Shown: in pieces, positions 23,468 to 31,471 of the stretch
How the letters are laid out: each line of letters opens with the position of its first letter
Position numbering within the stretch: position 1 is the stretch's first letter
Assembly: GCA_034189755.1 (NCBI GenBank)
Contig: JAXIHJ010000082.1
Location: forward strand, 1-40,105
DNA from: JAXIHJ01 sp034189755
GTDB lineage: Bacteria; Planctomycetota; Phycisphaerae; SM23-33
Reading direction: 5' to 3'
Length of the DNA stretch: 40,105 nucleotides
Program-made: the position numbers and the translations under genes
The notes under the pieces: model-generated
The model's input: only the letters and a program-made list of their open reading frames with translations
What the model was told of the DNA's origin: nothing
Databases searched by the model: none

Positions 23468-24037
23468 ATGGCCAAGCTGTACGTGATTCCGACGGGGCGC
23501 ACTACCTGGGAAGAGCAGGATCGGGTGGAGTCCGCTGCCGGTGCGCCGCTATGTGAGCAGGGCATCCAATGTGTCCAGGACCTTGCCAAGGAGCTTACCC
23601 CTCACAACATCCGCACGGTGTACGTCAGTTCCGGGGAGGCCGAACGACAAACCGCCAAGCTCCTGGCCAAAGTGCTGAAGATCAAGATGCGGCCGGACCG
23701 CGACCTGCGTGAAATTGACTATGGGCTTTGGCAGGGATTGATGCTTCAGGAGATTAAGCGACGCCAACCCAAGCTGTATCATCAGTGGATTGAGTCTCCG
23801 GCCAGTGTCCGCCCGCCGGGCGGTGAGACGCTAGCCGAGGCCGACCGGAGACTCCGCCAGGCCCTAAGCAGAATTGTAAAGCGCCAGAAGGAAGACGCAG
23901 CCTTGCTGGTGCTTAGGCCGGTGGCGCTGGGGCTGGTGCGATGCGCTCTTGCCGATGAGCCGATCAATAATCTCCCGCAGCACATGGACCGGAGTTTCAG
24001 GTGGGCCAGCTACGAAACGGACGGCGATTTACTGTGA
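23468..24037 (+). CDS. Histidine-phosphatase-superfamily protein lacking both catalytic histidines
   Basis: The 189-aa protein has the fold and length of cofactor-dependent phosphoglycerate mutase/alpha-ribazole phosphatase relatives: start strand KLYVIPTGRTTWEE, the CEQGIQCVQDLAKEL helix, VYVSSGEAERQTA, LREIDYGLWQGL, PGGETLAEADRRL and ALLVLRPVALGLV. Where active enzymes carry the phospho-accepting RHG(E/Q)T, this one reads PTGRT, so Arg and the catalytic His are Pro and Thr. The second catalytic His (usual sHgg) is replaced in VLRPVA. The usual Arg in SSxLxRA is also displaced. Phosphatase or mutase activity by the known mechanism is therefore unlikely. Related planctomycete proteins, as I recall them, share a PG motif here, so this may be a conserved non-enzymatic family. 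It lies 4 bp after rpe. Confidence 0.85.
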   Translation: MAKLYVIPTGRTTWEEQDRVESAAGAPLCEQGIQCVQDLAKELTPHNIRTVYVSSGEAERQTAKLLAKVLKIKMRPDRDLREIDYGLWQGLMLQEIKRRQPKLYHQWIESPASVRPPGGETLAEADRRLRQALSRIVKRQKEDAALLVLRPVALGLVRCALADEPINNLPQHMDRSFRWASYETDGDLL

Positions 24038-24069
24038 TTCCCAGCCGTCTGCGCAGGAGATAATATTAA

Positions 24070-24939
24070 ATGGCCGAGCCACAATCAGAAACGTCCAAAC
24101 CATACGATTCGGCCTCTTGGGAAGGGCCGGCGTTTCGCAGGAAACGCGAGGTGCCGGACGGGCTATGGATGCGCTGCCCTGCCTGCGAGGCCATGCTCTA
24201 CCGCAAGGTCGTCGCTGAGAACATGGAGGTCTGCCCGGAGTGCGATTATCATTTTCGCGTGGCGGCCCGCCGGCGGATAGAGCAATTGACGGACCCCGAA
24301 AGCTTCGAGGAGCTTTTTGCGGACATCGCACCGGCTGACCCGCTTCAGTTCAAATGGCTCGGGCAGAGTTACGCCGACCGCACCCGCAAGGAGCAGAAAA
24401 AGACCGGTAACACCGAAGCGGTGATGACGGGCATCGCCTACATCAAGGGCCGGCGCGTCGCGTTGAGCGTGATGGACGGCGAGTTCCTGATGGGTTCGAT
24501 GGGGTCGGTGCTGGGCGAGAAGGTTACGCTGCTGATCGAGGCGGCGACTGCCTCGTCGCTGCCGCTGGTTATCGTTTGCGTCTCCGGCGGGGCCAGGATG
24601 CACGAAGGGGTGCTTAGCCTGATGCAGATGGCTAAGACCTCGGCGGCGCTGGCGAAGTTCGACGATGCAGGCGGCCTGTACCTGTCGATACTGACCGACC
24701 CGACCACCGGCGGCACGACAGCCAGCTTTGCGATGCTCGCCGATATCATCATCGCCGAACCGGGCGCTCTGATCGGATTCGCCGGGCAGCGGGTCATCGC
24801 CAACACAATCAAGGCCGAGCTGCCGGAAGGCTTTCAGCGGGCCGAGTTCCTTATGGAGCACGGCTTCGTGGATATGATCGTACCACGGCATGAGCTGCGG
24901 AGCGAAATCGCACGGCTGATCGATTATTTGAAGCCGTAA
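24070..24939 (+). CDS. accD: Acetyl-CoA carboxylase carboxyltransferase subunit beta
   Basis: With AccA it moves carboxyl from biotin-BCCP to acetyl-CoA, giving malonyl-CoA for fatty-acid synthesis. The 289-aa protein has the N-terminal zinc ribbon (Cys36, 39, 55, 58) and the crotonase-fold motifs MGSMGSVLGEKVT, SGGARMHEGVLSLMQM, TDPTTGGTTASFAML, EPGALIGFAGQRV and LPEGFQRAEFLMEHGFVD. It is full length. GGAG lies 12 bases before the ATG, a slightly long spacing. AccA is not adjacent; the neighbours rpe and the degenerate phosphatase give no obvious functional link. It converges on rng with a 21-bp gap. Confidence 0.97.
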   Translation: MAEPQSETSKPYDSASWEGPAFRRKREVPDGLWMRCPACEAMLYRKVVAENMEVCPECDYHFRVAARRRIEQLTDPESFEELFADIAPADPLQFKWLGQSYADRTRKEQKKTGNTEAVMTGIAYIKGRRVALSVMDGEFLMGSMGSVLGEKVTLLIEAATASSLPLVIVCVSGGARMHEGVLSLMQMAKTSAALAKFDDAGGLYLSILTDPTTGGTTASFAMLADIIIAEPGALIGFAGQRVIANTIKAELPEGFQRAEFLMEHGFVDMIVPRHELRSEIARLIDYLKP

Positions 24940-24960
24940 AGCACGTCGAGATTTGCCGAA

Positions 24961-26712
24961 CTACGATTTTTTGTGCGCCGTCTTGGCGTCACCTTTAGCC
25001 TCGTCCTCGTTTTTGTTCTCGTTCCGCTTGTGTTTTCTGCCGCCACGCCTCCGACGCGGCCTTTTCTTTGGCTTCTTTTCTTCCGTATCGGCCTTAGGCG
25101 GTTCGCCGGCCGGTTCTTCAGGGGCTGGGAGGTCTTCGATACTGGTGGTGGCGAGCTTTAGCTTGCCGGACGCTGCCGGCGCCTGCCATTGCCATTGGAC
25201 TGTGCTGCCTCGGCCGTTTGTGCAGGTGATGCGAATTTCATCGCCGGCCAGGTCCGCATCGGCGTTGATGATGACGGTCTTGTCGGTCCGGCTTTCGATT
25301 TGGCATATTTGCTGGCGATGATGGTTCGCCAGATGATTCGCCACGGCGGGCGATACGGCGACGTTGACCTGGGTCACCTCCTCGTTGGCAGTTGCACGTT
25401 GGAGGTTGCGCATGACCATAAGGCCCAGTGATTCATCGGACTTGATCAGTCCGGCCCCCTGGCAGTACGTGCAGGTCTGGTAGGTGCTGTCCCGCAGCGA
25501 CGGGCCAAGGCGCTGGCGGGTCATCTCGACAAGGCCAAGGCTGCTGATCCGCAGAACCTTGGTCTTCGCACGGTCCTGCTTGATCGCCTTGCGCAGCGCC
25601 AGTTCGACGGCGCGGCGGTTGGCCTCATTGCGCATGTCGATAAAATCGATGACAATCACCCCGCCGAGGTCGCGCAGACGGAGTTGCCGCACGATTTCAC
25701 CGGCCGCCTCGATATTAATCTTGAGCGCCGTAGCCTCGGCATCGGACTGGTCCCGGTAGCGTCCTGAGTTGACGTCGATGGCCACCATGGCCTCGGTCTG
25801 ATCGATCACCAGCGAGCCACCGGATTTCAGCATCACACGGCGGGAGGAAATCTTCTCGATTTCCTTCTCCAGGCCGACATCGTGGAATATGCCGTCGGTG
25901 CCGGTGTACAACTCGACCACGCGCTTGCGTCGAGGCACAATCACACGGAGGAAGTCCGTAACCTTTCGGGCGATCTGCTCGTTGTCGCAGACAATCCGGG
26001 AGATGTCGCTGTTGTAAACGTCGCGGATGGTGCGGATAACCAGGTCGGATTCCTGGTAGATTTCAGCCGGCGCCTTGGACGACTTGGTGCGCTGGCGGAC
26101 TACGTCCCATAGTCGCATCAGATAATTCAGGTCGCGTTGTAGTTCCCGCTTAGGCCGGTCGACACCGGCTGTGCGGACGATTATCCCCATGTCACTGGGC
26201 AGGTTCATATCGGTCAGTGCGCTGCGCGCCTTGGCGCGGATGTCTTCATCCTCGACCTTTCGTGAGATGCCCAGCCGGCTCATTCCGGGCATCATCACAA
26301 GCAGCCTGCCGGGTATCGAAAGATAGGTCGTCAGCGTCGGGCCTTTGGTGCCGATGCCTTCCTTGGTCATCTGGACGACGACCTCCTGCCCGCGGCGAAG
26401 ACATGCCTGGATGGACGGCCGATCGTGGCGGGCACGTTTGCGCCCTACCGATTCGGCGCCCTTCTGGCCCTTGGGGAAGTATTGGGGACTGACGTCGGAG
26501 ATGTGCAGGAAGCCGTTCTTGCTCAGGCCGAAGTCAACGAACGCCGCCTGGATGCTCGGCTCGACATTTGTGACGCGCCCCTTGTAAATGTTTCCCACAT
26601 GCGACGTACTGGAAACGCGCTCGATGTAAAGTTCTTCCAGGCTGCCGCCGCTGGTAATAGCGATTCGGCACTCCCGGCCTTCCACGGTGTTGATCAACAT
26701 TTCTTTAGACAT
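24961..26712 (-). CDS. rng: Ribonuclease E/G family endoribonuclease
   Basis: It cleaves single-stranded AU-rich RNA during rRNA maturation and mRNA decay. The 583-aa protein has an S1 domain (HVGNIYKGRVTNVEPSIQ, AAFVDFGLSKNGFLHISD) with an insert of about 35 basic residues (FPKGQKGAESVGRKRARH), the RNase H-like and 5'-sensor segments, catalytic aspartates in AMVAIDVNSGR and VIVIDFIDM, and the zinc-link CTYC that dimerises the enzyme. The last 60 residues are a Lys/Arg/Glu-rich tail (KKRPRRRRGGRKHKR) likely to bind RNA. It is nearer RNase G than RNase E in length. It follows the DUF2344 gene, an arrangement common in bacteria. Confidence 0.95.
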   Translation of the reverse strand: MSKEMLINTVEGRECRIAITSGGSLEELYIERVSSTSHVGNIYKGRVTNVEPSIQAAFVDFGLSKNGFLHISDVSPQYFPKGQKGAESVGRKRARHDRPSIQACLRRGQEVVVQMTKEGIGTKGPTLTTYLSIPGRLLVMMPGMSRLGISRKVEDEDIRAKARSALTDMNLPSDMGIIVRTAGVDRPKRELQRDLNYLMRLWDVVRQRTKSSKAPAEIYQESDLVIRTIRDVYNSDISRIVCDNEQIARKVTDFLRVIVPRRKRVVELYTGTDGIFHDVGLEKEIEKISSRRVMLKSGGSLVIDQTEAMVAIDVNSGRYRDQSDAEATALKINIEAAGEIVRQLRLRDLGGVIVIDFIDMRNEANRRAVELALRKAIKQDRAKTKVLRISSLGLVEMTRQRLGPSLRDSTYQTCTYCQGAGLIKSDESLGLMVMRNLQRATANEEVTQVNVAVSPAVANHLANHHRQQICQIESRTDKTVIINADADLAGDEIRITCTNGRGSTVQWQWQAPAASGKLKLATTSIEDLPAPEEPAGEPPKADTEEKKPKKRPRRRRGGRKHKRNENKNEDEAKGDAKTAHKKS

Positions 26713-26735
26713 GGTTCACATAATAGCTTAGTTAG

Positions 26736-26766
26736 GCGGACCTTGCCACAGATTGGCCCGGTCCGC
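26736..26766 (-). repeat. Inverted repeat between the DUF2344 gene and rng
   Basis: GCGGACC (26736-26742) pairs perfectly with GGTCCGC (26760-26766) across 17 bases. It lies in the 56-bp gap before rng. No T-run follows on either strand, so it may be a weak terminator, processing site or leader structure. Confidence 0.4.
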
Positions 26767-26768
26767 AA

Positions 26769-27440
26769 TTATATTTCACATTCCACAGCGGTGCGGACCA
26801 TCTCGGCCAGGTCCACCCGCGCATCCAGGTCCAGCAGCCTCAAGACCTCGCCGGGGCGGGCCCAGAGGTCGCCTTTCGGAACGAGCGTCACTCGGAGCAG
26901 GCCGTCTTGCAGGGTAATATTGCTGATGAGAGGCTTTAAGTCAATCTGTCTCGTGGTGGGGGACCTGCCTCTGGATGTGGTGTGCCGCTCGACCGGCCAG
27001 CGGTCCCTAGCGTGCAGCTCGCCAAGTCGCCGGCCGACCTGCCCAAGCCTTTCGGGGCAGACGTTCAGCTCATATCGGCATTGTCGCGTCTTTGGCGTTC
27101 GGCTGGCTTTGTGCCCAAAGGCCTGGAAGAATCGCAGGCCTCTCGGCGCGTGGGAATTCAGCCGGGCCAGCAGCAATTCCGGCTCGATCGGCCCGTCCAG
27201 GGACAGCATCAGCAGCTCGTCCTGCGAGGCGATGCCGACGGGGCGGGCGCACGGAAGCGAGAGGATCGGATGAGGGTTGAACCCTTGTGAATATCGCAGC
27301 GGCAACTGTGCCCTGGCAGCCACCAGCCTGATCAGCCGCATCATGTCCAGATGCGAGATGAACCGCAGGTCGCCGCTAACGGCCAGCCGTATCGCCCACC
27401 GCTGCGGTGAGTTTTGCGTCGTTCCTTCGCAGTTTCCCAA
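26769..27440 (-). CDS. TIGR03936/DUF2344 radical SAM-linked protein
   Basis: The family is usually fused to, or adjacent to, a TIGR03960 radical SAM protein and precedes rng; its chemical role is not settled. The protein shows RLAVSGDLRFISHLDMMRLI and then PLRYSQGFNPHPILSLP, the family core, and a second half of lower conservation. The start is uncertain. A GTG at 27509 opens the frame and would overlap the ptsI end by 44 bp; I use a TTG at 27440, where GGGG lies upstream and which is nearer the family's usual N-terminus. Its presumed partner is encoded 17 kb away at 8048-9823. Confidence 0.82.
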   Translation of the reverse strand: MGNCEGTTQNSPQRWAIRLAVSGDLRFISHLDMMRLIRLVAARAQLPLRYSQGFNPHPILSLPCARPVGIASQDELLMLSLDGPIEPELLLARLNSHAPRGLRFFQAFGHKASRTPKTRQCRYELNVCPERLGQVGRRLGELHARDRWPVERHTTSRGRSPTTRQIDLKPLISNITLQDGLLRVTLVPKGDLWARPGEVLRLLDLDARVDLAEMVRTAVECEI

Positions 27441-27465
27441 CTTTTGCGTCCCCGCCAATTTCAGG

Positions 27466-29208
27466 TTATTGCGCAACCGCCTCCGGCAGGACCTCTCGGA
27501 GCTGCACACGGAGGTAGTTGAGGATTTCCTTATCGGAGTTAAAACTCATCACGCGCCGGGCCGCGTCCATGCATTGGGCCATGGTGACGGAGCGGATGAT
27601 TTTCTTTACTTCCGGGATAGCCGACGGCGCGCAGGAGAATGCCCGCAGCCCCAAACCCAACAGCAGCATGGTATACACCGGATCGCCGGCCATCTCGCCG
27701 CACAGGCTGACCGATACGCCATGTCGCTGCCCGGCGCGGATAACCTGCTTGATCAGCCGAAGCACTGACGGATTAGCGGCGGTGTATAGCGAGGCGACCT
27801 TCTCGTTGCCGCGGTCCACCGCCATGGTGTACTGGATCAGGTCGTTGGTCCCGATGGAAAAGAAATCCACCTCTTGTGCGAACGCGTCGCACTGGAGCGC
27901 CGCCGATGGCGTCTCCACCATCATCCCGACGGGAATGTCGTTGCAGTGGGGCAGGTCCTCTTCTTCCAGGTCCTCGGCAACGTCTCGCACTATCATCTTG
28001 GCCTGGCGGAGTTCCGTCAGATTGGAAATCAGCGGGAAGAGCATCGAGACTTCCGCATCCACGCAGGCCCGGAGGATTGCGCGTATCTGCGTCTTGAACA
28101 GGGCGAGATTCTGGAGGCAGAAGCGAATACTCCGCAGTCCGAGGAACGGGTTGCGCTCGGGAGCGCGGGACCGGGACTGTGTGTACTTGTCGGCCCCGAG
28201 GTCCAACGTGCGGATAATGATAGGCCGGCCCTGGCATATTTCTATCACCCGGCGGTAAGCGTGATAGTGATCTTCCTCGGTCGGCTCGGTGTCGCTGCCG
28301 AGGTAGAGGAACTCCGTCCGATACAGGCCGATGCCCTGTCCGCCCTTTTCCAGAACGCCGTTGGCTTCGTTGGGAAATTCGATATTGCCCAGCAGCGTCG
28401 CCTCGTGTCCATCGCTGGTGATGGCCGGCAAGTCGCGCAGCGCGTCCAGGCTGTGGACGAAATCGACCTGTTGCTGGGCGAGCTGCTCGTACTTGCGGAC
28501 TGTTTCTTCGTCGGGGTCGATAATGACCACGCCGCTGGTGCCGTCTATGATGACGATATCGCCGCCGGCAGCGTCAGCCGTTACGTCGTTCAGCCCCACC
28601 ACGGCAGGCAGGCCCAGCGCGCGGGCGACGATGGCGGTGTGGCTGGTTTGGCCGCCGGCATCAGTTGCCATGCCCCGAACGTGCTGGCGGTCCATGTCGG
28701 CTGTCTGTGAGGGCGTCAAATCATGCGCCAGCACTATCCGGTCCTGTCTCAGGTTCGACAAAAGCCGGCGATGCTGGCCGATTAAATTCCGAAGCAGCCG
28801 CTTCTCAATGTCGTAAACGTCCTTGACCCGATCGGCCAGGTACTCCGGCATGGACAGAAAGTCCTTGGCGAAGTCGCGAAGCACCGTCGCGACGGCGTAC
28901 TCAGCCGTTACGTGGTCGCCCGTGATACTGTCGCTGAATTTCTTCTGAAGGACCTTGTCGTCCAACAGGCCCAGGTGAAAGTCGAAAATGCTGGCGGTTT
29001 CCTTGCCGAGCCGCTTGGCGGTCTGCTTGCGGAGCTGGAGAATATCCTTGCGGGAGACGTCGCAGGCCTTTTTCAGGCGGGCCAGCTCTTCCTGCGCGCA
29101 GTCCGTGGGCACATGACGTTCGGGTATGTCAAATTCCTCGGTGTCAACGACCACAGCCGGGCCTATCGCCATACCGGGTGACACTCCTATACCCTTCTTG
29201 GTTTTCAT
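27466..29208 (-). CDS. ptsI: Phosphoenolpyruvate-protein phosphotransferase (PTS enzyme I)
   Basis: It takes phosphate from PEP and passes it to HPr. The 580-aa protein is full length: the HPr-binding helical domain, the phospho-His190 in GGQTSHTAIVARALG, the swivel domain, PEP-site segments TEFLYLGS, RTLDLGADK and FSIGTNDLIQYTMAVDRG, and the catalytic Cys in VSLCGEMAGDP near residue 503. All key residues are present, so it should be active. It follows HPr by 35 bp. No sugar-specific EIIBC permease is in the window. Confidence 0.97.
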   Translation of the reverse strand: MKTKKGIGVSPGMAIGPAVVVDTEEFDIPERHVPTDCAQEELARLKKACDVSRKDILQLRKQTAKRLGKETASIFDFHLGLLDDKVLQKKFSDSITGDHVTAEYAVATVLRDFAKDFLSMPEYLADRVKDVYDIEKRLLRNLIGQHRRLLSNLRQDRIVLAHDLTPSQTADMDRQHVRGMATDAGGQTSHTAIVARALGLPAVVGLNDVTADAAGGDIVIIDGTSGVVIIDPDEETVRKYEQLAQQQVDFVHSLDALRDLPAITSDGHEATLLGNIEFPNEANGVLEKGGQGIGLYRTEFLYLGSDTEPTEEDHYHAYRRVIEICQGRPIIIRTLDLGADKYTQSRSRAPERNPFLGLRSIRFCLQNLALFKTQIRAILRACVDAEVSMLFPLISNLTELRQAKMIVRDVAEDLEEEDLPHCNDIPVGMMVETPSAALQCDAFAQEVDFFSIGTNDLIQYTMAVDRGNEKVASLYTAANPSVLRLIKQVIRAGQRHGVSVSLCGEMAGDPVYTMLLLGLGLRAFSCAPSAIPEVKKIIRSVTMAQCMDAARRVMSFNSDKEILNYLRVQLREVLPEAVAQ

Positions 29209-29243
29209 GGGCCGCTTCTCGCAAAATTGCTCGAACGAAAGTT

Positions 29244-29552
29244 TTATTCTTCGCTAGAGACGGTGCTTGCCTCGTCCGGCTTCATTTCACCAAAGCCGTT
29301 TTCCACCAGTTGTACCAGGACGGCGGCAGCCTGCTCGGCGTCGTGGCCGTCCGCGACGATCTTCAGCACTGCGCCCTGCGTCGCCGCCAGCCTCATTACC
29401 GACATGATGCTCTTGGCGTCCACGGTGATAGGCCCGTTGGAGACCTCCACCTTGCTGGTATAGCCGTTGGCCAACTCCACGATCTGCATCGCCGGACGCG
29501 CATGCAGTCCGTACTTGTTGGGAATCGTCACTTCTCGTTCGATCGTGGTCAA
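29244..29552 (-). CDS. ptsH: Phosphocarrier protein HPr
   Basis: HPr relays phosphate from enzyme I to EIIA proteins. The protein (102 aa) has the active site His18 in KYGLHARPA and Ser48 in DAKSIMSVM, equivalent to the regulatory Ser46 of Gram-positive HPr that HPr kinase phosphorylates. Both regulatory residues are thus conserved. A C-terminal acidic tail (GEMKPDEASTVSSEE) is longer than in standard HPr. The start is a TTG at 29552, with GAG eight bases upstream; the alternative is a GTG seven codons later. Confidence 0.94.
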   Translation of the reverse strand: MTTIEREVTIPNKYGLHARPAMQIVELANGYTSKVEVSNGPITVDAKSIMSVMRLAATQGAVLKIVADGHDAEQAAAVLVQLVENGFGEMKPDEASTVSSEE

Positions 29553-29607
29553 TTCAAAATCTCAGCCAACTCGTTTTTGCTGAAAACCTTCCAGGTCCGG
29601 GGCGACG

Positions 29608-30075
29608 CTAGGCTACTTCATCGGCTTCCTGGATGAGTTCAATGAGGTCTTGTTTCGTCTCACTCTGGCGAAGAAACTTGCGGAAGATATCCCGTTGGAC
29701 GTTTTTGAAAATAGCTTCCATTGCCTGGAGGTGCTCGTCCGGGCCGTCCGGATTTGAAAGAAGCAAAATCACCGAATACACTGGTTTGGAATCAAGCGCA
29801 GCGAAGTCGACACCCTCGGCGGATCGCCCGATGGTGCCAACCGGTCTTTTCAGACCTTTCAGCTTGGCGTGCGGCAGCGCCACACCCTTTCCGATGCCCG
29901 TAGTGGCCTGCGACTCGCGGGCAATGACCGCTTTAACAACAGCCGCAACGTTCTTCCTGGCGACCGCTCCGGCTGAAGCAAGCGCCTCGACCAACTCTTC
30001 GATTGCCTCGTTCCGCGTCTTGGCCTTCAACTGCGGGACAATCGCATCGGCAACCATGATATCCGTCAACTTCAT
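29608..30075 (-). CDS. ptsN: PTS EIIA domain protein (PtsN/fructose type)
   Basis: The protein (155 aa) is a single EIIA-Fru/Ntr domain with phospho-acceptor His69 in GVALPHAKL. Segments IVPQLKAKTRNEAIEELVEA and VILLLSNPDGPDEHLQAME are typical of the family. With no EIIBC partner it probably acts as a regulator, as PtsN does with potassium transport or sigma-54-linked processes elsewhere; that is inference. GGAG precedes the ATG. It lies between hpf and HPr, an order reminiscent of the rpoN-hpf-ptsN cluster of Proteobacteria, but here without rpoN. Confidence 0.93.
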   Translation of the reverse strand: MKLTDIMVADAIVPQLKAKTRNEAIEELVEALASAGAVARKNVAAVVKAVIARESQATTGIGKGVALPHAKLKGLKRPVGTIGRSAEGVDFAALDSKPVYSVILLLSNPDGPDEHLQAMEAIFKNVQRDIFRKFLRQSETKQDLIELIQEADEVA

Positions 30076-30184
30076 TCAGTGCTCCTGCTGTGATTCCTGT
30101 TGGGAACCGCCACTACGGGCGGGACATAAGTGTACCGAGTTCCGCCCAGTACCGCCAGAGACCACTGCCCGAATTTCAGGGATT

Positions 30185-30526
30185 TTAGAGGGGGTGCTGC
30201 CCGCTTCGCTGGGCCGTCTCGCTGTGGGGCGGGCCTTGGCGATGGCGGACCTTGTCCTTGTGTCGCCGGATCTGCTCGGTCATCTTGTCGAGACACTGAT
30301 CCACACACGCGTACATGTCGTCGTCCCGATGCCTGGCCACGAAAGTATGCTTCCGTTTGGCCACCGCGACTATCTCGACGACAGGCTTGTCAGCTTCCAT
30401 ATCGAGAATGACCTCGATCGACTGAATCTTGTCGTAAAACCGCGGCAGCTTTGAGACTTTGCCTTCCACGTACTGCCTTATGGGTTCGGTAGTTTCCATG
30501 TGTCGAATGTTTACAGAGAAATTCAC
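30185..30526 (-). CDS. hpf: Ribosome hibernation promoting factor (short form)
   Basis: HPF binds the 30S decoding site and drives ribosomes into inactive dimers in stationary phase. The 113-aa protein has the RaiA/HPF fold segments NFSVNIRHMETTEPIRQYVE, IEVILDME, VEIVAVAKRKHTFVARH and MYACVDQCLDKMTEQIRRHKDK, with the basic rRNA-binding patch. It lacks the long C-terminal dimerisation domain. It starts with GTG at 30526, overlapping the DUF502 stop codon as GTGA, so the two are translationally coupled. Confidence 0.94.
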   Translation of the reverse strand: MNFSVNIRHMETTEPIRQYVEGKVSKLPRFYDKIQSIEVILDMEADKPVVEIVAVAKRKHTFVARHRDDDMYACVDQCLDKMTEQIRRHKDKVRHRQGPPHSETAQRSGQHPL

Positions 30527-31296
30527 GCCGGACTCTCCTTATCCTGTGATGCCGGGAGCATTCCCTGCCTGGCCTGATCGGTTTCCGCCTTGCCGAGCTG
30601 CTGGCTGACAGGCATGATCACGCCGCCGCTGACCGTGAACCTCAGCGCATCGTCGATGCTTATGGGCAAGTCGATTACGTCATCGCGCCTCACTGTAATG
30701 GTATAGCCGGTAACCGGGGTCGGGCTGGAAGGAATGAAAATAGTCAGCAGGTCTTTACTGATCTGAGTACACAGCTTGCGCATACCCGGGCCGGTCACCA
30801 GGCCCACCGACCAGATACCCTTTCGGGGATACTCCACGGCCACCACCCTGGAAAACTCCAGCTTCTTCTCCGAGAGCAGGAAATCGGTCACCTGTTTGAC
30901 GTGTGGATAAACCTGTCTTATCACCGGTGTGCGGTAAAGCGTCTGATCGACGAGTTTCCACAGGCCGCGCCCAACGAAGCTTGCCACGAATCGGCCGACG
31001 ATGTAGATGCCGGCGATCGCCAGCGTGAAGCCTATCCACCCCAGGTGATAATCCTGCCAGGCCGCCTTGACCACGTCCCAGGCCTTGTCAGGCCCCCGCC
31101 AACTGAAAGGTGTTGTGCGCGCCGCGCCGGCCTGGACCACAAGCCACTGCACGCCGACGTTCATGTACTTGCCGAGGTAACTGTCGACAAACTTGAACAC
31201 GTAGATGAGGATCATCACCGTGATCAGCGTCGGCAGCACCGCCGCCAACCCGCGAAGAAAAAATTGCCTGAAATCACTCATAAAACTCTTGGCCAC
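30523..31296 (-). CDS. DUF502 integral membrane protein
   Basis: The 257-aa protein has two strong transmembrane segments (about residues 14-37 and 85-108) and the DUF502 core LYRTPVIRQVYPHVKQVTDF followed by a beta-rich part (VVAVEYPRKGIWSVGLVTG, FIPSSPTPVTGYTITV). The function of the family is not known; some relatives affect membrane integrity or transport. The start is GTG at 31296, with AGGAG 7 bases before it (31304-31308). It is the first gene of the DUF502-hpf-ptsN-ptsH-ptsI unit and overlaps hpf by 4 bp. Confidence 0.92.
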   Translation of the reverse strand: MAKSFMSDFRQFFLRGLAAVLPTLITVMILIYVFKFVDSYLGKYMNVGVQWLVVQAGAARTTPFSWRGPDKAWDVVKAAWQDYHLGWIGFTLAIAGIYIVGRFVASFVGRGLWKLVDQTLYRTPVIRQVYPHVKQVTDFLLSEKKLEFSRVVAVEYPRKGIWSVGLVTGPGMRKLCTQISKDLLTIFIPSSPTPVTGYTITVRRDDVIDLPISIDDALRFTVSGGVIMPVSQQLGKAETDQARQGMLPASQDKESPA

Positions 31297-31346
31297 AACC
31301 GGACTCCTAATTCGGGCAGTCGGGCGTGCGCCCCCGACAGAAGCGG

Positions 31347-31375
31347 ATTCTAGCTGTTAAGCCCGGCTGCGTCAA
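31347..31375 (-). promoter_or_regulatory. Promoter of the DUF502-hpf-PTS operon
   Basis: Minus strand: TTGACG (31375-31370), 17 bases, TAGAAT (31352-31347). Both elements match 5 of 6. The leader to the GTG at 31296 is about 45 bases. Confidence 0.65.
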
Positions 31376-31404
31376 GCGCCGGCGGCTGCTCGAGACGCGC
31401 ACGC

Positions 31405-31433
31405 TTGACAGTGCAGCCGGTTTTTCGTAGGAG
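31405..31433 (+). promoter_or_regulatory. Candidate promoter of ackA
   Basis: A perfect TTGACA (31405-31410), 17 bases, then TAGGAG (31428-31433), which matches only 3 of 6. The gap holds divergent promoters for ackA and the DUF502 operon. Confidence 0.4.
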
Positions 31434-31471
31434 TAGACCTTTTTGCCCCCCCTGGGCTAATAAAGGATGCC

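Noticed and set aside
23468..24037. Active phosphoglycerate mutase (gpmA) next to pgk
   Set aside because: Both catalytic histidines and the neighbouring arginine of the RHG motif are replaced, so the glycolytic label would mislead.
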